A program made the position numbers and the translations under genes. A stretch of 64,000 bases of DNA from an uncultured Chryseobacterium sp. (GTDB lineage: Bacteria; Bacteroidota; Bacteroidia; Flavobacteriales; Weeksellaceae): assembly GCA_913775525.1 (NCBI GenBank), contig CAJYLH010000036.1, forward strand, positions 248,001-312,000, in the 5' to 3' direction. The notes under the pieces were generated by a model that made no database searches, was not told where the DNA came from, and saw only the letters and a list, made by a program, of their open reading frames with translations. Shown here piece after piece: positions 43,838 through 53,422 of the stretch (position 1 is its first letter; every line of letters starts with the position of its first letter).

Positions 43838-44449
43838 TTGAAAAAGTATAGATTACCGCTGGCGTTTGTAGCAGGAGCATTGGTCATGCTGATGCTGTTT
43901 TTTGGTGTCAGATCATGCCTGAATCTTAGTCCTGTAGAAAAAAAGGAACAGTCGGATTATTACATCCTGACCAACCAGATCTCCAAGATGAATAAAATGG
44001 TGGTGATGGAACAGGATGTTTCCAGCATGCAGAAAACCAAGATGAGCTATGAGCTTTTCGGGAAAGAAATGTCCAGCAACAATATCGTCACCTACACCAA
44101 AACCAATGCACAGGTCTCCTATGACCTGAACAAAATGAAAATGGTGGTAGATTCAGTAAATAAAAAACTGGTTATCACAGAATTGCCGGAGGCTGATATC
44201 AGGATTACACCAAGTGTAGAGGTCCAGTCGTTGGACGATTCTTTTTTCAACAGGATTTCCGAAAAAGACATCAAAAATGTAACGCAGAAGGCTAAAACTA
44301 CGGCTATCCAGTCTATAGACCAGAACCGGCTGAGAAAAGAAGGCCACCAGCAGCTGCTGGACAACCTCAACCAGATTTTCGTGCTGGCAAAAGCCCTGAA
44401 CTATACGATTGATGACCAGACCGGAAAAATAGGTATCCTGCCTCTTTAA
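43838..44449 (+). CDS. DUF4230 membrane-anchored protein
   Basis: A 203-aa protein with an N-terminal transmembrane helix (LPLAFVAGALVMLMLFFGVRS) and a DUF4230 domain of about 160 residues (SKMNKMVVMEQDVSSMQKT; LVITELPEADIRITPSVE; DQNRLRKEGHQQLLDNLNQIF). The family is of unknown function. It uses a TTG start two nt after the upstream stop, and no ATG is available near the N-terminus. It likely forms an operon with the MazG-like and thioredoxin-like genes. Confidence 0.78.
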   Translation: MKKYRLPLAFVAGALVMLMLFFGVRSCLNLSPVEKKEQSDYYILTNQISKMNKMVVMEQDVSSMQKTKMSYELFGKEMSSNNIVTYTKTNAQVSYDLNKMKMVVDSVNKKLVITELPEADIRITPSVEVQSLDDSFFNRISEKDIKNVTQKAKTTAIQSIDQNRLRKEGHQQLLDNLNQIFVLAKALNYTIDDQTGKIGILPL

Positions 44450-44554
44450 GGATTTAAAGTATCTTCTTACGAATGATAGTAGAAAATACAATCATGTATA
44501 TCTTTTATAAAAACTCTCGAAAATATTTTATTAGGATTATTTTAGCCTTTTTAA

Positions 44555-44562
44555 TATATTTG
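44555..44562 (+). promoter_or_regulatory. -7 box of the putative metallopeptidase gene
   Basis: TATATTTG matches TAnnTTTG and lies 14 nt before ATG 44577. Confidence 0.5.
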
Positions 44563-44576
44563 ATTTCTAAAAAAAA

Positions 44577-45872
44577 ATGAAGAAATCAGCTCTACTAGCT
44601 CTACTAGCTGTTTCAGCTAACAGTATTTTCGGACAAGACTTTCAAAATAATAAAACTGATAGCATATCTTATTATTTCAGAGAAATCAGGGAAGCGACCG
44701 CAAAAGGAACAAAGATTTGGAATAAAGATTTATATGGAGAAATATTGCTTGTAGATCCAGAAAGCCGCCAATTTTACAGCAATGAGAAAAGTATAACTTC
44801 TGATCCCAACCATTCTGAAGAAATCTTTGGAGGAAAACTACCTGATACTATAAATATAGCAAATACTTCCATTCAATGGAGAGGAAGAAATTGGGCAATG
44901 ATTATGCTTCCACTTTCTGCAGATAAACATGATCGTATAAATCTTATGGCTCATGAGCTTTTTCATAAAGCACAAAACTCATTGGGGTTTACTCAAAGAA
45001 ATAAGCAAAGTGATCATTTGGATCAGAGAGATGGAAGGTTTTATTTAAGACTTGAACTTGAAGCATTATTGAAAGCCATTGTTTCAGATTCGTCCAAAGA
45101 GCAAAAAAAATATTTAACTGATGCTATTTCTTTTAGAAACTATAGGCACTCCATCTTTCCTAGTTCCGCCTCTATTGAAAATGAACTTGAGCTTAATGAA
45201 GGGTTGGCGGAATATACAGGATTTATGATAAGTTCGAGAGATCGAAAGCAGGTCAAAGATCATTTTACAGAAGGCGTGAATACCTTTATCAAAAATCCTA
45301 CTTATGTACGTTCATTTGCCTATCAAACAATTCCTATGTACGGCTATCTGCTTAACTCAAAAGAACCATACTGGAATCAGCAGATTACCAATGACTCAGA
45401 CCTTACACAATTTTTCAGCAACCATTTTCAGATTAAGACAAAAACCCTGTTTAAAAAAGACATCGAAAAACTTACTGAAAATTATAATGGCCCTTTAATT
45501 TTTAAAGAAGAGCAAATTAGGGCGGATAAAATTAAAAAGCTCATTGATAATTATAAGCTTAAATTCATTGAGAAACCTCACCTGGAAATACATTTTGAGA
45601 AAATGTCCGTATCTTTTGATCCTAGAAATATTTTACCGATAGAAGATAAAGGTACAGTATACCCACAAATTAGGGTCACAGATACATGGGGTATTCTTGA
45701 TGTACATAATGGTGCACTAATGAGTAAGAATTGGGATAAGATCACTATTACAGCACCTTTGAAAATGTATGATCCGAAAATTGAAGGAGATGGTTGGACA
45801 CTATTGCTTGATAAAGCCTATACTATTAGGAAGGATGATAAAACTGGTAATTTTACTATTTCCAAAAAATAA
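44577..45872 (+). CDS. Putative exported gluzincin-like metallopeptidase, unrecognised family, AT-rich
   Basis: I do not recognise the family. The protein (431 aa) has a signal peptide (residues 1-19). A zinc-type motif H126-E-L-F-H130 (LMAHELFHKAQ) is followed 77 residues later by N-E208-G-L-A-E212 (ELNEGLAEYTGF), the order expected for a gluzincin with E208 or E212 as third ligand. The C-terminal ~90 residues are beta-rich. The gene is AT-richer than its neighbours, and the motif is the only functional clue. It is monocistronic with its own -7 box. It could also be a non-catalytic domain. Confidence 0.6.
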   Translation: MKKSALLALLAVSANSIFGQDFQNNKTDSISYYFREIREATAKGTKIWNKDLYGEILLVDPESRQFYSNEKSITSDPNHSEEIFGGKLPDTINIANTSIQWRGRNWAMIMLPLSADKHDRINLMAHELFHKAQNSLGFTQRNKQSDHLDQRDGRFYLRLELEALLKAIVSDSSKEQKKYLTDAISFRNYRHSIFPSSASIENELELNEGLAEYTGFMISSRDRKQVKDHFTEGVNTFIKNPTYVRSFAYQTIPMYGYLLNSKEPYWNQQITNDSDLTQFFSNHFQIKTKTLFKKDIEKLTENYNGPLIFKEEQIRADKIKKLIDNYKLKFIEKPHLEIHFEKMSVSFDPRNILPIEDKGTVYPQIRVTDTWGILDVHNGALMSKNWDKITITAPLKMYDPKIEGDGWTLLLDKAYTIRKDDKTGNFTISKK

Positions 45873-45971
45873 ATTATAGTATCAAAGAATAATCTTTATT
45901 ATATACAGATCATAATTCAGCCTTTTTGGCAAACGCTTTGAATATATTTAGCTACAACTAAAAATAGCGCG

Positions 45972-46160
45972 ATGGACCCAAAAGAGAAAAATAAGGATCA
46001 TGAATCTGCGAATTCTGCAGAGACCAAAAAACAAAACGAGGACTTCAGGGGCATTCCTGCGGCATCCGAAAAAACCAATCCGTCTGATGTTGATAAAGAG
46101 GATGTAAAGAAATCATCCGAAAACAACGAGTCAGGCAAAACAGACAATACAGAAGAATAA
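45972..46160 (+). CDS. Small, highly charged, probably disordered protein (62 aa)
   Basis: It is rich in Lys, Glu, Asp, Ser and Asn with no hydrophobic core and no signal peptide (KEKNKDHESANSAETKK-style). A perfect 13-bp terminator stem follows directly. Short acidic-basic proteins like this are seen in related bacteria without known function. Confidence 0.55.
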   Translation: MDPKEKNKDHESANSAETKKQNEDFRGIPAASEKTNPSDVDKEDVKKSSENNESGKTDNTEE

Positions 46161-46171
46161 TCTTCATACGA

Positions 46172-46203
46172 AAAGTTCAGGACCAAAGGTCCTGAACTTT
46201 TTT
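46172..46203 (+). terminator. Rho-independent terminator, 13-bp perfect stem
   Basis: AAAGTTCAGGACC (46172-46184) and its exact complement (46188-46200) are separated by AAA and followed by TTTTT. The 3' side of the leu operon lies next to it. Confidence 0.85.
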
Positions 46204-46270
46204 AATAACCATCACTTAAATATACTATATTGAATTATACTACTCGTAAGAAAGGTTTTTCCATTACATG

Positions 46271-47395
46271 TCAGACAATGGTTGACTTCCCTATTTTCAC
46301 ATTTTCAAAATTATAGTAAGACTTTTCGGAATATTTAATATAGTCAGCGATGAAGCTTCCCACCTCAGCCGTTGAACTCGGCTGTTCCGCATTCAGGTCT
46401 GCCGTTACATAACGGTTTTCAATGGCATGTTCTACCGATTCCCTTAATTTATCGGCTGCCTGGTCGAGTTGCAGGTAGTCCAGCATCATGGCAGCACTGA
46501 GGATGGATGCGATAGGATTGGCAATGCCTTTCCCTTTGGCCTGCGGATAAGATCCGTGGATCGGCTCAAACAGCGCATTTTCTGTACCAACGGAAGCTGA
46601 AGGCAACAACCCGATAGAACCGCCGATGACGCTGGCTTCATCAGAAATAATATCCCCGAACATATTTTCGGTCAGGATGACGTCAAACTGCTTCGGATTA
46701 AGGATCAGCTGCATCGCCGCATTGTCTACAAACATATAATCCAGTTGCACATCAGGATATTCCGCAGCAATTTCCTGAACGATCTTCCTCCACAGCCTGG
46801 AGGTATCCAGCACATTCGCTTTGTCAATCAAAGTCAGCTTCTTGCGCCGTTTCCGGGCTTCTTTAAATGCCATGTGGGTAATCGGGAGGATATCTTCCCT
46901 GCTGTACCGGCAGACATCATAAGCATAGGCACCGTTTTCTTCGGTAAATTTTTCTCCGAAATAAATCCCGCTCACCAGTTCCCTGAAAATCTGGATATCG
47001 GTTCCTTCTATGATTTCCTTTTTCAGCGGACTTTTCTCAATCAGTGAAGCATAGGTTTTCAAAGGACGGATATTGGCAAAAAGGCCTAATTCCTTACGCA
47101 GCTTCAGCAATCCCTGTTCGGGCCTTACTTTAGCATCCGGGTTATTGTCAAAAGCGGGATCACCAATGGCGCCGAAGAGCACTGCATCAGATTCCCGGCA
47201 GATGGCCAGAGTTTCATCCGGAAGCGGATGGCCTGTTTTGTAAATGGCATCAGCGCCCATCAATGCATACCGGTACCGGAAAGTATACTGAAAAGCTTCG
47301 CCGATGGCATCCAGTATCTTGATGCTTTCCGCAACCACTTCAGGCCCGATTCCGTCTCCCGGTAAAACGGCTATTTTAAAAGTATTATCGCTCAT
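46271..47395 (-). CDS. leuB: 3-isopropylmalate dehydrogenase (LeuB)
   Basis: An NAD-dependent oxidative decarboxylase of leucine synthesis. [13 protein letters not shown] opens the protein. The substrate Arg cluster lies in [21 protein letters not shown], and the metal Asp residues in the [27 protein letters not shown] region. The length of about 374 aa is slightly above the usual 350-370. I start at ATG 47395, which overlaps the leuD stop by 11 nt. The extension to 47419 is unlikely. It is the last gene of leuACDB. Confidence 0.92.
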   Translation of the reverse strand: MSDNTFKIAVLPGDGIGPEVVAESIKILDAIGEAFQYTFRYRYALMGADAIYKTGHPLPDETLAICRESDAVLFGAIGDPAFDNNPDAKVRPEQGLLKLRKELGLFANIRPLKTYASLIEKSPLKKEIIEGTDIQIFRELVSGIYFGEKFTEENGAYAYDVCRYSREDILPITHMAFKEARKRRKKLTLIDKANVLDTSRLWRKIVQEIAAEYPDVQLDYMFVDNAAMQLILNPKQFDVILTENMFGDIISDEASVIGGSIGLLPSASVGTENALFEPIHGSYPQAKGKGIANPIASILSAAMMLDYLQLDQAADKLRESVEHAIENRYVTADLNAEQPSSTAEVGSFIADYIKYSEKSYYNFENVKIGKSTIV

Positions 47396-47984
47396 ATATG
47401 GTTTGTGTTTTAAGTTCAAACTCCTTTATTGCCTCTTTCCTGCTGATCAGGAAATCTATATCGTCGTATCCGTTCAGCAGGCATATTTTTTTATACGAAT
47501 CCAGTTCAAAGTTTTCCGTGCGTCCATTAAATATTACTGCCTGCTTTTCAACATCAACTTTGATTTCCAGCTGAGGATCATTTGTGATCCCCTCCAGGAT
47601 CGCTTTAAGGAAATCTTCGGAAACCTTAACGGGAAGCAAGCCGTTATTCAGGGCATTGCCTTTGAAGATATCTGCAAAATAACTGGATACAATGACTTTG
47701 AATCCATAATCGGTCAGCGCCCAGGCGGCATGCTCGCGGCTGCTTCCACAACCGAAATTATTTCCGGCCACCAGGATTTCACCGGTGAACTGAGGCTTAT
47801 TCAATACAAATTCAGGATTCGGTTCACCGGTATGGACGTTAAATCTCCAGTCCCGGAAGAGATTGTTCCCGAAACCTTTCCGGTCTATGCTCTTTAAGAA
47901 ACGGGCAGGAATAATCTGGTCCGTATCGATATTTTCCGCTGGTAAGGGAATGGCCCTCGACTGTATGGTAATTAATTTCTGCAT
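47385..47984 (-). CDS. leuD: 3-isopropylmalate dehydratase small subunit (LeuD)
   Basis: The small subunit of isopropylmalate isomerase. [22 protein letters not shown] at the N-terminus and [16 protein letters not shown] near 85 are the family signatures. Its 199 aa are standard. It starts 3 nt after leuC. Confidence 0.92.
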   Translation of the reverse strand: MQKLITIQSRAIPLPAENIDTDQIIPARFLKSIDRKGFGNNLFRDWRFNVHTGEPNPEFVLNKPQFTGEILVAGNNFGCGSSREHAAWALTDYGFKVIVSSYFADIFKGNALNNGLLPVKVSEDFLKAILEGITNDPQLEIKVDVEKQAVIFNGRTENFELDSYKKICLLNGYDDIDFLISRKEAIKEFELKTQTIYER

Positions 47985-47987
47985 GGT

Positions 47988-49385
47988 TTAATTTAAATGT
48001 TGAAGGATTGAAATTTTGCCTTCTACGGCTACTTTTGCTGCCGTTAAAGGACTGGCGAGTATTGTTCTGGCTCCCTGTCCCTGCCGGCCTTCAAAATTTC
48101 TGTTGGATGTGGAAACACAGTATTCCCCTTCCGGGATTTTATCATCATTCATGGCGAGGCATGCGGAACATCCGGGCTGCCTGATCTCAAAACCGGCTTC
48201 TCTAAACACTGCATCCAGGCCTTCTTCATAAATCTGCTTCACCACCTGTTGTGAACCCGGTACAATGAGGGCGTGTACATGTCCGGATCTGCTTTTTCCT
48301 TTGATATATTCCGCTACCGAACGGAAATCCTCGATCCTTGCATTGGTGCAGCTGCCGATAAATACATAGTTGACCCGGATATCAGACAGGGACTGCCCCG
48401 CCTGTAATCCCATATACTGCAAAGCTTTGGCTTCAGATTCATTCCTAGGTGCAGGGATGCTTTCATGAACGGAAATCCCCATTCCCGGATTGGTGCCGTA
48501 AGTAACCATTGGCTGGATCTCGGAAGCATCAAAGGTAAACTCAGCATCAAAGACTGCACCTTCATCTGTTTTCAGGGTTTTCCAGTACGCTATTTTGTCT
48601 TCCCAATCCTCTCCTTCCGGTGCAAAAGTCCGGCCTTTAACATAATCAAAGGTAACGTTATCAGGAGCAATCATGCCTCCGCGGGCCCCCATTTCGATAC
48701 TCATATTACAGACCGTCATCCGACCTTCCATCGACATATTTTCAAATACGTCCCCTGCATATTCGCAGAAGAAACCGGTTCCGCCATCCGTTCCCACTTT
48801 GGAAATGATGTATAAAATCACATCCTTTGGCTGAACGTCTTTATTAAGGGTTCCGTTAACTGTGATCCTCATGGATTTTGGTTTGTTCAGCAGCAGGCAC
48901 TGGCTGGCAAAAACCTGTGCTACCTGGCTGGTCCCTATTCCGAATGCGATGGCTCCGAATGCTCCATGGGTCGAGGTATGGCTGTCTCCGCAGACAATGC
49001 TCATCCCTGGCTGGGTGATTCCCAGTTCCGGAGCAATGATATGAACAATGCCTTGATACGGATGCCCTAATCCGAAAAGCTCGATACCGTTTTTCATACA
49101 GTTTTCGGTAAGCTGCTCAACCTGATTTCTGGACAGTTCGTCCCGGATCGGCAGTTCCTGGTGTTGGGTAGGAACATTATGATCGGCAGTGGCTACAATC
49201 TGTTCGGGCCTGAATACGTTCAGGTTTCGGGCTTCCAGCTCGGCAAAAGCCTGAGGACTCGTCACTTCGTGAATGAGGTGCTTGTCAATATAAATGATTT
49301 GCGGTCCGTCCGGGACAGTTTCTACCACATGGGCATCCCAGACTTTATCAAAAAGTGTTTTCTTATTATTGTTCATGTTTTGCAA
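47988..49385 (-). CDS. leuC: 3-isopropylmalate dehydratase large subunit (LeuC)
   Basis: An aconitase-family enzyme with a [4Fe-4S] cluster. [45 protein letters not shown] and the cluster cysteines (CGDSHT near 142, GSCTNAR near 345 and CSACLAMN near 405) are present. The start is ATG 49385 or ATG 49376 ([10 protein letters not shown]). The upstream leuA stop is 2 nt away. The length of 462-465 aa is normal. Confidence 0.92.
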   Translation of the reverse strand: MQNMNNNKKTLFDKVWDAHVVETVPDGPQIIYIDKHLIHEVTSPQAFAELEARNLNVFRPEQIVATADHNVPTQHQELPIRDELSRNQVEQLTENCMKNGIELFGLGHPYQGIVHIIAPELGITQPGMSIVCGDSHTSTHGAFGAIAFGIGTSQVAQVFASQCLLLNKPKSMRITVNGTLNKDVQPKDVILYIISKVGTDGGTGFFCEYAGDVFENMSMEGRMTVCNMSIEMGARGGMIAPDNVTFDYVKGRTFAPEGEDWEDKIAYWKTLKTDEGAVFDAEFTFDASEIQPMVTYGTNPGMGISVHESIPAPRNESEAKALQYMGLQAGQSLSDIRVNYVFIGSCTNARIEDFRSVAEYIKGKSRSGHVHALIVPGSQQVVKQIYEEGLDAVFREAGFEIRQPGCSACLAMNDDKIPEGEYCVSTSNRNFEGRQGQGARTILASPLTAAKVAVEGKISILQHLN

Positions 49386-49387
49386 TC

Positions 49388-50551
49388 TTATCCTATTTTT
49401 CTGGCGAAAACTTCCATCATCATATTCAGGTCGTCATTATCGACTTCTTTTTTACGGTCGGCTACTTTCAGGAATTCCTGATACAGGATGTCCAGTTCAT
49501 TTTTGGTGACTTCAAAGCCGATATGCTTGAAACGATAAGCCAGTGCAGACCTTCCGCTCCTTGCGGTCAGGACAATAGATGATGAACTTACACCCACTTC
49601 TTCCGGATCGATGATCTCATAAGTTTCCCTGTTTTTGATAACCCCATCCTGATGGATCCCTGAGCTGTGCGCGAATGCATTGGCACCTACAATAGCTTTG
49701 TTAGGCTGTACAGGCATTCCCATCAGTTCAGAAACCAAGGCACTCATCGGATTCAGCATCCTGGAATGTACATGGGTATGCAGATGCAGGTCTTTATGCT
49801 GGTTGAAGATCATGACGACTTCTTCCAGTGCGGTATTACCTGCTCGTTCTCCCAGGCCATTGATGGTACATTCAATCTGCCTTGCCCCGTTAATCGCTCC
49901 GGCAACTGAATTGGCGGTAGCCAGCCCGAGGTCATTGTGGCAGTGGCAGGAAATAACAGCCTTCTCAATGCCTTTCACATTTTCTTTAAGATACCTGATC
50001 TTGGCACCGTACTCTTCCGGAAGACAGTATCCGGTAGTGTCCGGGATATTGATCACGGTAGCGCCCGCCTTGATGACGGCTTCGCAGACCCGCGCCAGGT
50101 ATTCATTATCAGTCCTCCCTGCATCTTCCGCATAGAATTCTACATCCTCCACAAAGGTTTTGGAATATTTTACCGCTTTTACAGCACGTTCTATGATCTC
50201 CTCACGGGTAGAGTTGAATTTATATTTAATATGGGAATCGGAAGTCCCTATTCCGGTATGGATCCTGGGTTTCCTGGCAAATTTCAGGGCCTCGGCAGCC
50301 ACTTCGATGTCTTTCTGATTGGCTCTTGTCAATCCGCAAACCGTAGCATTCCTTACCAGCTTTGAAATTTCCGATACGGAATGAAAGTCTCCCGGACTGG
50401 AAACCGGAAAGCCGGCTTCAATGATGTCAATCCCTAGATCATCAAGCCTTTCGGCAATAATCAGCTTCTGTTCCGTATTGAGTTTACATCCCGGAACCTG
50501 TTCCCCATCCCGTAAGGTCGTATCAAAAATTTCAACTTTTTCCGAATTCAT
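49388..50551 (-). CDS. leuA: 2-isopropylmalate synthase, short form without the regulatory domain (LeuA)
   Basis: A DRE-TIM metallolyase that condenses acetyl-CoA with 2-oxoisovalerate. [26 protein letters not shown], the metal His pair in [15 protein letters not shown] and the [17 protein letters not shown] block are present. It ends at 387 aa, whereas typical enzymes are ~510 aa with a C-terminal leucine-binding dimer domain. Here no LeuA-dimer domain is present, so classic leucine feedback is not expected. It heads leuACDB. Confidence 0.88.
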   Translation of the reverse strand: MNSEKVEIFDTTLRDGEQVPGCKLNTEQKLIIAERLDDLGIDIIEAGFPVSSPGDFHSVSEISKLVRNATVCGLTRANQKDIEVAAEALKFARKPRIHTGIGTSDSHIKYKFNSTREEIIERAVKAVKYSKTFVEDVEFYAEDAGRTDNEYLARVCEAVIKAGATVINIPDTTGYCLPEEYGAKIRYLKENVKGIEKAVISCHCHNDLGLATANSVAGAINGARQIECTINGLGERAGNTALEEVVMIFNQHKDLHLHTHVHSRMLNPMSALVSELMGMPVQPNKAIVGANAFAHSSGIHQDGVIKNRETYEIIDPEEVGVSSSSIVLTARSGRSALAYRFKHIGFEVTKNELDILYQEFLKVADRKKEVDNDDLNMMMEVFARKIG

Positions 50552-50577
50552 AATCGTATTTTTACCTAATTTTGATT

Positions 50578-50585
50578 CAAAACTA
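50578..50585 (-). promoter_or_regulatory. -7 box of the leu operon
   Basis: On the minus strand 50585-50578 read TAGTTTTG, matching TAnnTTTG, 27 nt upstream of the leuA ATG at 50551. Confidence 0.45.
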
Positions 50586-50698
50586 TGATTTGCATTTGTG
50601 TCTTACCATTCGCTTTTCCTGAAAATTACAATGCTCGACAAATCAAATAAAAGTTTTAACCGTCTAATAATCAAATCTATAAATACCATAAATTTACA

Positions 50699-52249
50699 AT
50701 GGCAGAATTGCACAAAGATTTTTTATTTGTCCTGATTAAATCAATGACAACGTCCGAAAAGCGGCAGTTCCGCCTGTTCGTGAACAGGCTCGGCATTAAT
50801 ACGGATGCTAAATTTCTTTTGCTGTTTTCTGAAATGGACAGGATGAAGGAATATGATGAAAACAGCATCCTGACAAAAAAAATTTCTACCAAACAACAGC
50901 TTTCCAACCTGAAAGCCCATCTGTATAAGCAAATCCTCGTAAGCCTCAGGATGAACCCGAGCCTCCAGAACAACAGGATACAGCTCCGGGAACAGCTTGA
51001 TTTTGCCAATATCCTGTATCAGAAAGGGCTGTACAAACAGGCGCTGAAGATTCTGGACAAAACCAAACAGACAGCGCTGGACCTGGATGAGAAAAGCATT
51101 GCTATGGAGATTATCGATCTTGAAAAAGTCATTGAATCCCAATACATCACCCGGAGTATTGAGGGCCGGGCAGATGAACTGATCCGTCAGTCTAAAGCCA
51201 TCAGCAAACAGAACCAGTATACAACGGACCTTTCCAACCTTTCGCTCAAATTATACAGTGAAATGCTGAGCCATGGCTATGTAAAAAATGATGAAGACCG
51301 CCTGAAAATCCTAGAGATATTCAGCTCCCAGATTAAGAAAATCAACTTTCATAAGCTGAAATTTACGGAAAAGCTCTGGTATTATAAAGCGCATGTATGG
51401 AAAAACCAGCTGTTACAGGAGTATAAATATACCCTTAAATATGCTTATCTGTGGGTGGATCTCTTCCACAAAAACCCTGATATGATCCTTAATCATCCGG
51501 TATGGTATATCAAAGGAAATACATATCTTCTGAAAATATTATTCCTTTACGGCAATGTAAATACGCTGGAAGAGCATTTCGGTAATTTTAATGAAAGAGT
51601 ACATTCCCAGAACTTCCTGCAGAATGAAAACCTTCAGGCACTTATTTTCCTGACCCATTCCAATACCCTGATGAATATTCATTTTATCAAGGGTGAATTT
51701 TTCCAGGGAACAAAACTGATCCCTGAGATCGAACTTAAAATGAATAAGTTCCGGGATAAGATTGATGAACACCATTTCATGATCCTTTACCTGAAGATGG
51801 CAGCTATGTTTTTCGGAAGTAAAAAGTACGGGGAAGCCATAGAATATGCCATGAAGATTATCGAATCCAAAAAGAACGTTCAGGAGGATTTGCTGTTTCA
51901 TACCAGGATCCTGATCCTGATGTCCAAACATGAATCCGGCAATGATGAAGATTACGATGAGTTCATTAAGGCAACTTTAAAATTCGCCACGAAAATGAAG
52001 AAACCGGAAGCCTTCCACTTTGAAAGTATAGATTTCTTTAAAAACCTTAATGGACTGGTTTTAAACAAACAGCAGGAATCATTTGAAGCATTTGATCAAA
52101 AGCTTGAATTATTTTCGGAGAACCAGTATTATAGGAGATCTTTACTCTATATAGATATCCACGGATGGGTAAAATCCAAGGTGCAGCACGTCGACGTTAT
52201 TGAAATCATTAAAAGAAAAGTCCGGTATACAAGGCGCCTGAAAGATTAG
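50699..52249 (+). CDS. TPR-like helical repeat protein of unknown function (516 aa)
   Basis: A soluble protein with an N-terminal ~100-residue segment (SMTTSEKRQFRLFVNRLG, then QQLSNLKAHLYKQIL) and several alpha-hairpin repeats further on (FANILYQKGLYKQALKILD, AAMFFGSKKYGEAIEYAMKI). No enzymatic motif is visible. It probably mediates protein contacts. It is conserved in style among flavobacteria, but I cannot name a family. It is divergent from leuA and ends with a 4-nt overlap of the convergent dipeptidase gene. Confidence 0.72.
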   Translation: MAELHKDFLFVLIKSMTTSEKRQFRLFVNRLGINTDAKFLLLFSEMDRMKEYDENSILTKKISTKQQLSNLKAHLYKQILVSLRMNPSLQNNRIQLREQLDFANILYQKGLYKQALKILDKTKQTALDLDEKSIAMEIIDLEKVIESQYITRSIEGRADELIRQSKAISKQNQYTTDLSNLSLKLYSEMLSHGYVKNDEDRLKILEIFSSQIKKINFHKLKFTEKLWYYKAHVWKNQLLQEYKYTLKYAYLWVDLFHKNPDMILNHPVWYIKGNTYLLKILFLYGNVNTLEEHFGNFNERVHSQNFLQNENLQALIFLTHSNTLMNIHFIKGEFFQGTKLIPEIELKMNKFRDKIDEHHFMILYLKMAAMFFGSKKYGEAIEYAMKIIESKKNVQEDLLFHTRILILMSKHESGNDEDYDEFIKATLKFATKMKKPEAFHFESIDFFKNLNGLVLNKQQESFEAFDQKLELFSENQYYRRSLLYIDIHGWVKSKVQHVDVIEIIKRKVRYTRRLKD

Positions 52250-53223
52250 TAGCCATCTCTGCGCAGAAAATCCAGGACATTCTGATGGCTTATCTTTTTC
52301 ATGATTTCCGGAGAAAAATCTTGTGATAACCTTCTGTTGATCGTATTATACGCCGTTGCATCCTTATACTCATCAAAGAAAAAAGGGACTCTCGACTGGT
52401 CGGGATGTTCTTTATCATAAAAGAAATCGCCTCCGTAGGCAATACAATTTTCCGCTCCCAGCGACAATGCATACCGTATATGCTCGTACAACCGCTCAGG
52501 ATGATGATGGTCTATATAATCCTTAATGAAATTAAGTCCGATCAGTCCCTTTCTCCTGATTACCTCCCGAACCAGCTCATCCGGAAGGTTGCGCTGATTG
52601 TCATAGACGCTCCGGTAATTGGAATGGCTGGCCAATATGGGAACAGCATAATTTTTACGGTCAATATAATCCAGGATATCGTACGCAAGTTGATCACTGG
52701 TATGGGCCAGGTCGATGGCTATTCTGCGGCCTGCAATATAATCGATCAGGACCTTCCCGTCATCCTTGAGCCCTACATTGCTAAAATTGCCTCCTCCGAA
52801 ACGGTTTTCTGTATGATGTGTAATTCCGAGATAAAAGATTTTCCCGGTATTCTGAATGATCGTTTCCAGGTTTTTAAATCCCGTATCGAGATCCATGTCT
52901 TCCTCACAGAAAGCCGAAGCATTTTCTAGCGCGGCAAGGACACCGATGCGGTCTTTATATTGGGAAGTTTGGATACCCTGTTCATCAAACAGGAAGAAAT
53001 CAGGTCTGTCCAGGAATTCCTTAAAATAGTCACTCTGCCGGATTCCTTTATCGGTACTCCCGGATGCGGTGGAAGCGTAGATGGCCATTACCTGGAGCCT
53101 GACATTGCCTTCCCTGAGATAAGGCAGAGAGCAGCCTGGTTGTCCGTCATCCGCAGAAGTGTTGGGTTTCAGCAGATAAGCAAGCAGGTCACAGTGCATA
53201 TCGATATTAAATGTATTTTCCAT
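52246..53223 (-). CDS. Membrane dipeptidase-like protein (peptidase M19)
   Basis: A TIM-barrel metallo-dipeptidase of the M19 family, 325 aa. IDMHCDLLAYLL carries the HxD zinc motif, LAALENASAF the bridging Glu, RRIAIDLAHTSDQ and ILASHSNYRSVYDNQRNL the His ligands, and IAYGGDFFYD the distal Asp. No signal peptide is visible, so it is likely cytoplasmic. It acts on dipeptides, or on D-amino-acid dipeptides in some relatives. The gene overlaps its convergent neighbour by 4 nt. Confidence 0.88.
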   Translation of the reverse strand: MENTFNIDMHCDLLAYLLKPNTSADDGQPGCSLPYLREGNVRLQVMAIYASTASGSTDKGIRQSDYFKEFLDRPDFFLFDEQGIQTSQYKDRIGVLAALENASAFCEEDMDLDTGFKNLETIIQNTGKIFYLGITHHTENRFGGGNFSNVGLKDDGKVLIDYIAGRRIAIDLAHTSDQLAYDILDYIDRKNYAVPILASHSNYRSVYDNQRNLPDELVREVIRRKGLIGLNFIKDYIDHHHPERLYEHIRYALSLGAENCIAYGGDFFYDKEHPDQSRVPFFFDEYKDATAYNTINRRLSQDFSPEIMKKISHQNVLDFLRRDGY

Positions 53224-53390
53224 ATAAGTGTAAATTGGTCTTAAACTTAATTCTAAGAACTAAAAAATCCAGCTGTACATAACCCTAACGGTCCAGCATA
53301 TTAAGGAATGATTCCCTGATGCTTGCCACCCGGCATGATTAATTCTTAATTCAAATATACGCTTATATAGCATATTATCTAAAAATTCCG

Positions 53391-53398
53391 TATTTTTG
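53391..53398 (+). promoter_or_regulatory. -7 box of the thrS-infC operon
   Basis: TATTTTTG matches TAnnTTTG and lies 24 nt before ATG 53423. Confidence 0.5.
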
Positions 53399-53422
53399 CT
53401 TTTTAAAATTTCTTAGTAAACA

